Below are positions 16,874 through 24,122 of a stretch of 64,000 nt of DNA, in pieces (the first letter of the stretch is position 1; each line of letters starts with the position of its first letter). Source of the stretch: Palsa-504 sp963753195 (lineage in GTDB: Bacteria > Actinomycetota > Actinomycetes > Streptosporangiales > Streptosporangiaceae); NCBI GenBank assembly GCA_963753195.1, contig CAVWBH010000002.1:62001-126000 (forward strand), given 5' to 3'. The position numbers and the translations under genes were made by a program. Below the pieces are notes generated by a model that did not search any database, was not told where the DNA came from, and saw only the letters and a list, made by a program, of their open reading frames with translations.

Positions 16874-17647
16874 GCCGGCCGGGCGCAGCTTAGCCCGCAG
16901 CAGGTCCAGGTCGCCGGGGTGCAGGCCATTGTCGGTCAGCCAGGTGGCGACTCCGCCGTAGTCGGCCTTCATCTGCTCCAGGAACGCCGCCATCGTTTCC
17001 GGGCGCGGCCGGTACCGTTCCGGCGGCATGCGGTCAACGTCCCAGTTGTACGTCCGCGACCTGCGGATGCGATCCAGGATGGCCGCGGCCCGATCCCCCG
17101 TCGCGACGTAGTCGGCGATGACGGCCTCCGGGCGGACCCCGGCCGCGGTGAGGGCCAGCGCCACCACCACCCCGGTCCGGTCCCGGCCCGCCGCGCAGTG
17201 GACGATGGCCGCGCCCTGGTCGTGCGCGATGCTGCGCAGCGCGCCGACGACCTGGTCGGGCCGGTATTCCAGGTAACCCAGGTAGCGCCCGATGATCGGG
17301 TCGCCGGGGAAGCGGCTCCTCTCCTTCTCCCGCCTGAGCAGCAGCGCCTCGGCGGCCAGATCGGGGGCGGAGACGGTCTCGGGGGTCAGCGGATGATGGG
17401 CATGCCGGACGCCCGGGACCGCATCCAGCGGCGCCGGGCCTTCGGCGGCCAGCTCGGCCGAGGCGCGCAGGTCGACCACGGTGGTCACGCCGATATCCCG
17501 CACCAGCCGCCTGACGTCCGAGGAGGAGAGGTCCTGCAGGTTGTCCGAGCGGAGCAGCCGGCCGGTGGCCGTCTGGAGGCCGTCCTGCGTGGGCAGGCCG
17601 CCCAGGTCCCGCGCGTTGACCGCGCCGTCGAGGTCAATCCAGGGCAT
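16868..17647 (-). CDS. Tyrosine/serine protein phosphatase (Y_phosphatase3 type)
   Basis: The 259-residue protein has the phosphatase P-loop HCAAGRDRTG (catalytic Cys about residue 150) and the N-terminal NARDLGG motif of the family that includes MptpB. It also contains LRSDNL and VVDLRASAE segments. These enzymes remove phosphate from Tyr/Ser/Thr or from phosphoinositides. The gene is last in the BVMO - esterase - phosphatase operon, 9 bp after the esterase. A metabolic substrate or regulation of the operon is possible, but nothing shows which. Confidence 0.88.
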   Translation of the reverse strand: MPWIDLDGAVNARDLGGLPTQDGLQTATGRLLRSDNLQDLSSSDVRRLVRDIGVTTVVDLRASAELAAEGPAPLDAVPGVRHAHHPLTPETVSAPDLAAEALLLRREKERSRFPGDPIIGRYLGYLEYRPDQVVGALRSIAHDQGAAIVHCAAGRDRTGVVVALALTAAGVRPEAVIADYVATGDRAAAILDRIRRSRTYNWDVDRMPPERYRPRPETMAAFLEQMKADYGGVATWLTDNGLHPGDLDLLRAKLRPAGS

Positions 17648-17656
17648 GACGGGTCA

Positions 17657-18625
17657 TCAAGCCGGGCCGGCGTTGCCGCGGCCCGCGGCGACCAGGCCTG
17701 CAGCCAGGTGCTTCTCGATGCCATCGGCAATGAAGTCCATCGCAGTGCCGGCCCCGGGCAGCAGGTCGACCATGGTGAAGAAGCCGTGCACCTGGCCTGC
17801 GAACCGCTGGTGGAGCACCGGGACGCGGGCCTTGACCAGCTGCGTGGCGTACAGTTCTCCCTCATCCCGCAGCACGTCGTGCTCGGCGGTGAGGATCACC
17901 GCGGGCGGCAGCCCGGAGAAGACCCCGGCTCGCAGCGGCGAGGCGTCCGGGTGCGCCCGGGCCCGGCGGTCCGGCGCATAGTGGTCCCAGAACCAGATCA
18001 TCGAGTCCCGGGTCAGCATGAGCTGATTGGCCGGGTCGACGTACGAGGTGGTGTCCAGGTCGCAGTCGGTCACCGGATAGGCCAGCACCTGCACCGCGAT
18101 TGACGGGCCGCCCCGGGTCATGGCGCGCTGGGTCATCACCGCGGCGAGGTTACCGCCGGCGCTGTCGCCGGCGACGATCAGCGGCGCCGGGCCGCCCGCG
18201 AGCTCGGCCGCGTGCGCGGCGGCCCAGCCCAGAGCCGCCCAGGAGTCGTCGACGGCGGTCGGGAACCGGTATTCGGGCGCGAGCCGGTAGTCAGGCAGGA
18301 CCACCACGCATTGCGAACGCTGCGCCAGCCGGCGGGCGACCGCATCCGATTCGTCCAGCCCGCCCAGGACCCAGCCGCCCCCGTGGTAGTACACGATGAT
18401 GCCGCGCGGGGAAACGGCGGGCGTGAGGACGCGGACCGGAACGAGGCCGCCCGACACCCTCACCCTGATGTCGCGTACCTCCGCCATTTCCGGCCCGGGT
18501 GCCGCCTCGCCGCGCATCGCCGCCGCCACGCCGCGTGCCTCCTGCGGCGTCATCTCGTTCAGCGGCCGGTCCCGGCCGGCCATCAGCTGCTCGAGCAGTG
18601 CAGCGGTCGCCTCATCCAGCGGCAC
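17657..18625 (-). CDS. HSL-family esterase/lipase
   Basis: The 322-residue protein carries the hormone-sensitive-lipase motifs HGGGW (about residues 81-85) and GDSAGG (nucleophilic Ser about residue 156). Downstream are the Asp in LTAEHDVLRDEG and the His in QVHGFF. It is a cytosolic carboxylesterase. Its start overlaps the stop of the Baeyer-Villiger monooxygenase gene by 14 bp, a classic pairing: the monooxygenase makes an ester or lactone that the esterase opens. Confidence 0.9.
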   Translation of the reverse strand: MPLDEATAALLEQLMAGRDRPLNEMTPQEARGVAAAMRGEAAPGPEMAEVRDIRVRVSGGLVPVRVLTPAVSPRGIIVYYHGGGWVLGGLDESDAVARRLAQRSQCVVVLPDYRLAPEYRFPTAVDDSWAALGWAAAHAAELAGGPAPLIVAGDSAGGNLAAVMTQRAMTRGGPSIAVQVLAYPVTDCDLDTTSYVDPANQLMLTRDSMIWFWDHYAPDRRARAHPDASPLRAGVFSGLPPAVILTAEHDVLRDEGELYATQLVKARVPVLHQRFAGQVHGFFTMVDLLPGAGTAMDFIADGIEKHLAAGLVAAGRGNAGPA

Positions 18626-20303
18626 GGATGTCTCCCCTCGTGTCCTGGCCGGAGGCCGCGGATCCGGCCAGGGACGTGCCGGACAGGGCGAATCCTTCGT
18701 AGCCGTCGGCCGCTACCTGGTCGCATATGTGCCGGTACCGGCCGACGCCGCCGACGTAGGGCAGGAAGAGCCGGGGCTTGCCGGGAATGTTGGCGCCCAT
18801 GTACCAGGACGCGGCCTTGGGGTAGAGGGTGTGGCTGGCGACCTGCTGCACGTGGTCGGTCCAGTAGGTCGTAGCCGGCTCGGTGGCCTCGATCACGTCG
18901 GCGCCCTGCTCGCGCAGGTAGGACAGGCAGCCGCCGATCCACTCCACGTGCTGCTCGATCGACACCGGCATGTTGCTGAGCACCGAGGGGCTGCCCGGCC
19001 CGGTGATGGTGAGCAGGTTCGGGAAGCCGGGAACGGCCAGCCCCAGGTAGGTCCGCGGGCCGTCCCTCCAGGCCTGGGCCAGCGCCTGCCCGTCCCGGCC
19101 GCGGATCCCGAGCGCCTCCAGCGGCCCGGTGAGGGCGTCGAACCCGGTCGCGTAGACGATCACGTCCAGTTCGACCTCACCGCCGCTGGTCCTGATGCCC
19201 GTCGCGGTGATTTCCTCCAGCGGTGTGCGCCGCAGGTCCACCAGGGTCACGTTCGGCCGGTTGTAGGTGTCGTAGTAGTTCGTGTCCAGCGGGACGCGCT
19301 TGGTGCCGAACGGGAAGGTCCTCGGCTTGAGCATGTCCGCGACCTCGGGGTCGGCGACGATCTCGTCGATCTTGGACCAGACGAACTCGGCCGCGGTCTT
19401 GTTCGCCTCCTCGTTCTGCACCACGTCGGCGAAGGTGCCGAACGTGAACGTGAACCCGCCAGCGCCCCAGGCGGCCTCGTAGATGGCCCGGCGCTCGTCC
19501 TCGGGCACTTCCAGGGCGGACAGGGTGCTGCGCGGGTACGGGATCCCTCCGGTGGATTCGCGTCCCCGGCGGCGCCATTCCCGGTAGTTCTGCTTCCACA
19601 GGTCGACGAACTGCGGATCCAGCGGCCCGTTCTCGGCCGGGATGGTGAACTGCGCGGTGCGCTGGAACACGGTCAGCTCCGCGGCCTGCTCGGCGATGAC
19701 CGGGATGGCCTGGATGCCCGAGGCGCCGGTGCCGATCACGCCGACCCGCTTGCCGGTGAAGTCCACCGGCTCGCGCGGCCACATCCCGGTGTGCAGCGAA
19801 AGGCCGGCGAAGCTGTCCGCGCCCTTGAACTCGGGCACGTTCGCCGTGGACAGGCAGCCCACCGCGGTGATGACGAAACGCGCTGTCGCGGTGTGGCCCT
19901 GCTCGGTGCGCACGGTCCACAGGTTCGCGGCCTCGTCGTATTCGACGGCGATGACCCGGGCGCCGAAGGTGAAGTCCTGGCGCAGGTCAAGGCGGCCCGC
20001 GACATGTTCCAGGTAGCGGAGGATCTCGGGCTGGCCCGGGTAGCGCTCCTCCAGCGGCCATTCCTGTTCCAGGTCAGGCATGAACGAGAACGAGTAGTAC
20101 ATGATCTCGGAGTCGCATCGCGCGCCCGGGTAGCGGTTCCAGTACCACGTCCCGCCCACGCCGTCGCCCTGCTCGAAGCCGTGGACCGAGAACCCCTGCT
20201 CGCGCAGCCGGTACAGCATGTACAGGCCGGCGAAGCCGGCCCCGATGACCACCGCGTCGAGCGGCCCGGGTTCTGGGGTCGGTGACACCGCTGCATCTGC
20301 CAT
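18612..20303 (-). CDS. Baeyer-Villiger monooxygenase (class B flavoprotein)
   Basis: The 563-residue protein has the FAD motif GAGFAGLYMLYRL, the BVMO fingerprint FAGLSLHTGMWP (FxGxxxHxxxWP) and the NADPH Rossmann motif GTGASGIQAIP. It inserts oxygen next to a ketone to give an ester or lactone. I chose the ATG at 20303, preceded by GGAAAGG; the frame is open to 20369. It heads a leftward operon with an HSL esterase and a phosphatase. It is divergent from the CoA-transferase gene; a perfect palindrome, CCTCCGGCCGGAGG (20382-20395), lies in the gap. Confidence 0.93.
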   Translation of the reverse strand: MADAAVSPTPEPGPLDAVVIGAGFAGLYMLYRLREQGFSVHGFEQGDGVGGTWYWNRYPGARCDSEIMYYSFSFMPDLEQEWPLEERYPGQPEILRYLEHVAGRLDLRQDFTFGARVIAVEYDEAANLWTVRTEQGHTATARFVITAVGCLSTANVPEFKGADSFAGLSLHTGMWPREPVDFTGKRVGVIGTGASGIQAIPVIAEQAAELTVFQRTAQFTIPAENGPLDPQFVDLWKQNYREWRRRGRESTGGIPYPRSTLSALEVPEDERRAIYEAAWGAGGFTFTFGTFADVVQNEEANKTAAEFVWSKIDEIVADPEVADMLKPRTFPFGTKRVPLDTNYYDTYNRPNVTLVDLRRTPLEEITATGIRTSGGEVELDVIVYATGFDALTGPLEALGIRGRDGQALAQAWRDGPRTYLGLAVPGFPNLLTITGPGSPSVLSNMPVSIEQHVEWIGGCLSYLREQGADVIEATEPATTYWTDHVQQVASHTLYPKAASWYMGANIPGKPRLFLPYVGGVGRYRHICDQVAADGYEGFALSGTSLAGSAASGQDTRGDIRAAG

Positions 20304-20537
20304 GATCGGGGCCTTTCCCTGGAATGTCGCCTCGGCAGAAGCATGCGCTGTGGTCCAGCGCTCCCGCAAGAGGCGGGCACGCCTCCGGCCGGAGGTTGAA
20401 GCCCGTCAGCGTATGCGCCAGGGGAATCCGATGGTCTCCGAGCAGAATTCGTTCGGCCTCATTTCGCACTGGTGCAGACGCGGGCCATGACGGAAGGTGG
20501 ATATAAGGCCGAATATGAGTGCGTGAACGTCATTTGA

Positions 20538-21899
20538 GTGGAGAGAAGAAGGATCGTGGCCGTTCTAGACGGGATCAGGGTCGTCGTGACCGGATCAGCA
20601 GCCGCTCTCGATATGTCGAGCGTGCTGCTCTCGGACAACGGAGCCGAGGTCATTCGGGTCGAGCCGCCAGGAGGCGACATCCGCCGCAGCCTGCCCGCCT
20701 GGCGGCTGTGGAACCGGGGTACGCGCAGCATCGTGCTCGACGCGAGCGCAGCCACCGACCGCGCGGCCGCCGACGCCTTGGTTGAGGGGGCCGACGTGCT
20801 GCTCGAAGCCCAAGGCGGCGCGTCCGGCCTCGGCTGGTCGTTCGACTATTACGAGCTTGCCGCGCGCAATCCCGGCCTCGTGCATTGCACCGTCACCGCG
20901 TTCGGCCGCTCCGGGGAGCTGTCCTGGCTTCCGCTGTACGACGGCGTCGTCGAAGCGCGCTCAGGCGCGAACGTCGATCTCGGCGTGACCCTCGGCCGCC
21001 AGACGCCCGCGTACCGGGCCCGCCCCAACCCGAGCTACGCGACGGGCAACATCATCGTGCAGTCCATCGCCGCGGCGCTGCTGGTGCGGGCGCGCGGCGG
21101 GCGCGGACAGCACATCGACACCAGCCTGTACCAGGGGCTGCTCGCGTTCGACTTCGCCAGCGCCCTGCGGCGGCAGAGCGAGCTCGGCGAGCTCGACCCG
21201 CCGCTGCCCGCCATGACGGCAGCGGCGGGCCCCTTCCTGCCCTATCTGGCCGTGCGTGGCCAGGACGGCCAGTGGATGCAGATCACCAACAACACCGCCC
21301 GGCTGTTCCGGCACTGGATTGAGGTCATCGGGCTCGCCCACATCTGGGACGACCCGCGCTGGAAGGACGCCCCGTCGGCCATCCCCGACCCGGAAGCGAA
21401 GGTCGAGCTCGCCTACCTCATCCTGGACCGGATGGCCACCCGAACCTTTGACGAATGGCTGGACATTTTCCTGCGCGAGGGGCTGACCGGAGACCGCTTC
21501 CTCACCACGCAGCAGGCCCTGGATCACCCGCAGGTGATCCACAACGGCTCGGTAGTGGAAGTCGTCGACCCAGAGGTCGGGCCGACCTTGCAGCTCGGGC
21601 CCACGATCAGGTTCACCGACAGCCCGGCGGTCGTCCCGACGGCCGCTCCGCTGCTCGACGCGGACCGGGCCGCGCTGCTGCTTGGCCCGCAGCCGGCGGC
21701 CCGTGCGCCGTCGGCGCCGGCCGCCGGATCGGCCGCCGCGGCCGGATCAGGGCCGCCGGATCAGGGCCGGCGGATCGGGGCCGCTGGCCGGGATGCTGGT
21801 ACTGGACTTCGCGACGTGGCTGGCCGGCCCGTTCGGCACGTCGCTGCTGGCCGACATGGGCGCGCGCGTCATCAAGGTCGAGTCCCCGGCCGGCGATGA
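20538..21899 (+). CDS. CaiB/BaiF-family CoA-transferase, first domain of a split two-domain gene
   Basis: Residues 1 to about 390 form a complete class III CoA-transferase domain, with NGAEVIRVEPP near the start and GQHIDTSLYQ, whose Asp matches the catalytic acid of formyl-CoA transferase. The last roughly 65 residues are Ala/Gly/Arg-rich and are translated out of frame across the start of a second CaiB domain. Related actinomycete proteins are single chains of about 800 residues. Here the second domain (21793-23028) is in the +1 frame, and the break lies at three 14-bp repeats. The start is uncertain between GTG 20538 and GTG 20556. It probably activates an acid from the BVMO/esterase route. 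Confidence 0.75.
   Translation: MERRRIVAVLDGIRVVVTGSAAALDMSSVLLSDNGAEVIRVEPPGGDIRRSLPAWRLWNRGTRSIVLDASAATDRAAADALVEGADVLLEAQGGASGLGWSFDYYELAARNPGLVHCTVTAFGRSGELSWLPLYDGVVEARSGANVDLGVTLGRQTPAYRARPNPSYATGNIIVQSIAAALLVRARGGRGQHIDTSLYQGLLAFDFASALRRQSELGELDPPLPAMTAAAGPFLPYLAVRGQDGQWMQITNNTARLFRHWIEVIGLAHIWDDPRWKDAPSAIPDPEAKVELAYLILDRMATRTFDEWLDIFLREGLTGDRFLTTQQALDHPQVIHNGSVVEVVDPEVGPTLQLGPTIRFTDSPAVVPTAAPLLDADRAALLLGPQPAARAPSAPAAGSAAAAGSGPPDQGRRIGAAGRDAGTGLRDVAGRPVRHVAAGRHGRARHQGRVPGRR
21744..21785 (+). repeat. Three 14-bp tandem repeats at the CoA-transferase domain junction
   Basis: GGATCAGGGCCGCC (21744-21757), GGATCAGGGCCGGC (21758-21771) and GGATCGGGGCCGCT (21772-21785) are head to tail. Because 14 is not a multiple of three, gain of one unit (or loss of two) would put the two CoA-transferase domains in one frame, while the present three copies keep them apart. 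Confidence 0.85.
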
Positions 21900-23028
21900 C
21901 GCCAGGCTGTTCCTCGGCGGGCGGGCGCGCACCTTCCAGGGCAAGGAGAGCCTGGCCATCGACCTGAAGAGCGAGGAAGGCCGGGCGGCCGTGCGGCGGC
22001 TGGTGGGCCAGGCCGACGCGATCATGCACAACATGCGCGGCGACGCCGCGGCCCGCCTGGGCATCGACTACGAGACGGCCAGGGAACTGAACCCCGGCAT
22101 CGTGTACCTGTACGCCGGCTCGTACGGGTCGACCGGGCCGGGCGCCGGCCGCGCCGCGTTCCACCCGATGATGGGCGCGCTCAGCGGCGGGGCCCTGCGG
22201 CAGCTGGGCCGCGGGAACGAGCCGCCCGCCGGCGACGTGCCGCTGGATGAGGACGCCCGGTACGAGTACTCCCTGCGGATGATCCGCTCGAACGAGGCCT
22301 CGCCCGACATCACCGGCGCCCTCGGCGTCGCGACCGCGCTGAGCCTCGGCCTGCTGCACCGCCAGCGCACCGGCCGCGGCCAGTACATCGAGACCACCAT
22401 GCTGGCCAGCAACCTGCTGCTGTGCTCCGAAGACGCCATCCGCTACGCGGGCAAGCCCGCCCTGCCCGAACTCGACGGCGAGCTGCGGGGCACCGGCGCG
22501 CTCAACCGGCTGTACCGGACGGCCGCCGGATGGCTGTTCGTCTGCGCCCCGACCGAGCCGGAATGGCGGCAGCTGTGCACGGCGGTGGGCCGCGCCGGAT
22601 GGATCACCGATGCCCGGTACCGGACGGCCGACTCGCGCCGGCGTTTCAACGACCAGCTGGTGGCGGAGCTGGCCACGGCGCTCGAAACACGGTCAGCCGC
22701 CGACTGGGAGCAGGCGTTCGCCCGGGCCGGTGTGGCGGGCGTCCGCGCCGACGCCAGCACCGGAGACGATTTCTTCCTGTCCGATCCGCAGAGCGTCAGC
22801 AACGGCTTCGTGGTCCGCGACAGCTACCCCGGGGTGAGCAGCTACCGCCGGGCCGGGCCGGCCAGCTCGCTGTCGCTCACTCCGGGCGTCGCGAAGGTCG
22901 CCCATCTCTTCGGCCAGGACGGGCCGGACATCCTCACCGAGCTGGGTTTCGATGAGGCGGCGATACAAGCCCTGATCAACGGCGGTGTCCTGGTCGGCCC
23001 GGCGGCGTCGTCTGGGCGGCCGCAGTAA
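21793..23028 (+). CDS. CaiB/BaiF-family CoA-transferase, second domain
   Basis: From the ATG at 21793 (MLVLDFATWLAGPFG) a second class III CoA-transferase domain of 411 residues follows. It contains DMGARVIKVESPAGDD, the FQGKESLAIDLKS segment and a GRGQYIETTM motif. At the catalytic position this domain has Glu (QYIE), where the first domain has Asp (QHID), so it may be a structural rather than a catalytic half. No clear ribosome site precedes 21793. Either it is translated by coupling with the first ORF, which overlaps it by 107 bp, or the gene is broken. LysR follows 13 bp downstream. Confidence 0.72.
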   Translation: MLVLDFATWLAGPFGTSLLADMGARVIKVESPAGDDARLFLGGRARTFQGKESLAIDLKSEEGRAAVRRLVGQADAIMHNMRGDAAARLGIDYETARELNPGIVYLYAGSYGSTGPGAGRAAFHPMMGALSGGALRQLGRGNEPPAGDVPLDEDARYEYSLRMIRSNEASPDITGALGVATALSLGLLHRQRTGRGQYIETTMLASNLLLCSEDAIRYAGKPALPELDGELRGTGALNRLYRTAAGWLFVCAPTEPEWRQLCTAVGRAGWITDARYRTADSRRRFNDQLVAELATALETRSAADWEQAFARAGVAGVRADASTGDDFFLSDPQSVSNGFVVRDSYPGVSSYRRAGPASSLSLTPGVAKVAHLFGQDGPDILTELGFDEAAIQALINGGVLVGPAASSGRPQ

Positions 23029-23041
23029 GGGAGGACCTACC

Positions 23042-24016
23042 GTGGGCGAAGCAACCTGGCTGGGGCCGGTCGAACTCGATCTGGAGGGCCTGCGGAGTTT
23101 CATCACCGTCGCGGCGGAAGGAAGCCTGGCGCGGGCCGCGCCGCTGCTGTTCGTCTCGACGTCCGGGCTGTCCCGCCGCATCCACGAACTGGAGAAGAAG
23201 CTCGGCGTCGAGCTACTCGAGAGGTCCATGCACGGAGTCGTCCTGACTCCGGCCGGCGAGCAGATCCTGCTGCACGCCAAGAAGATCCTCGAGGCGTGCG
23301 ATGAGCTGTTCGCGACGGCCCGTGAGGCCGTCGCCGGCCCGGGCTGGCGCCGGGTCATCCACATGGGGATCGCGCCGGGGGTCGAGAACTCGACGCGCAA
23401 CCGGGTCGTCGGGGCCGTCACGGAGGCGGACGCCGACGCCGTCGTCGCCCTCGATCCCGACGCGAACGTGCACCTGATCAGGAAGCTCATTGTCGGTGAG
23501 CTACAGCTCGCGATCCTGCACCAGCGTCCGATCTCGCCCGCGGTCCGCAGCTTCCAGCTCGGCTCCAAGCGCACCCTGGTGTGCCTGGCCCGCCATCTCC
23601 CCCAGGCCTCGCACGAGACGCTGTCGCTGGGTGACCTGACCAGCCTGCCGTTCGTGACCTCCTCGGCGCTCAACGCCGGGACGCCGGTCTACTACGCTCA
23701 GCTCCGGTCGATCTTCGAAGAAGCGGGCATCAACCGCGTGGTCGACGTCGGCGCATTCGACCTCTACGCGCTGCAGCAGCATATCGCCGGCGGTTCCGGC
23801 TTCGGAATCACCTTCGATCACGATCACTCCGCATGGGACAACGCCGTCGTCCGTACCGTGGTGGACCTCGAGCTGCACCTCGGCACGTGGGTCGCGTGGG
23901 GCCGGAAGGCCGCGGATGACCCCGCCCTGCTGCGAGCGCTGGCGCGGATGCGCGAGGAGTACTCCGCCGCGTTCCCCGCGGACGACGGCGGCGCGGTGCT
24001 GGCGGCCGGCCGGTGA
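23042..24016 (+). CDS. LysR-family transcriptional regulator
   Basis: The 324-residue protein has an N-terminal winged helix (LRSFITVAAEGSLARAAPLLFVSTSGLSRRI..., about residues 15-70, ending LTPAGEQ) and a LysR effector-binding domain. The GTG at 23042 has a GGGAGG site seven bases upstream. It lies directly after the CoA-transferase in the same direction, so it probably controls the catabolic island, perhaps including the divergent BVMO operon, in response to a pathway intermediate. Confidence 0.9.
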   Translation: MGEATWLGPVELDLEGLRSFITVAAEGSLARAAPLLFVSTSGLSRRIHELEKKLGVELLERSMHGVVLTPAGEQILLHAKKILEACDELFATAREAVAGPGWRRVIHMGIAPGVENSTRNRVVGAVTEADADAVVALDPDANVHLIRKLIVGELQLAILHQRPISPAVRSFQLGSKRTLVCLARHLPQASHETLSLGDLTSLPFVTSSALNAGTPVYYAQLRSIFEEAGINRVVDVGAFDLYALQQHIAGGSGFGITFDHDHSAWDNAVVRTVVDLELHLGTWVAWGRKAADDPALLRALARMREEYSAAFPADDGGAVLAAGR

Positions 24017-24122
24017 CCGCGACCCGGGCCGGGCCATGGACAATCGGGGATATGCCGGATGTCTTCGAGTTCCCGGTGCCGTTCGGAGCCTGCGCCGTCG
24101 CGCTGGCCGCGGTACCGGCCAG

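Noticed and set aside
18396..20285. A 629-codon plus-strand open frame
   Set aside because: It is entirely antisense to the Baeyer-Villiger monooxygenase, which has all family motifs.
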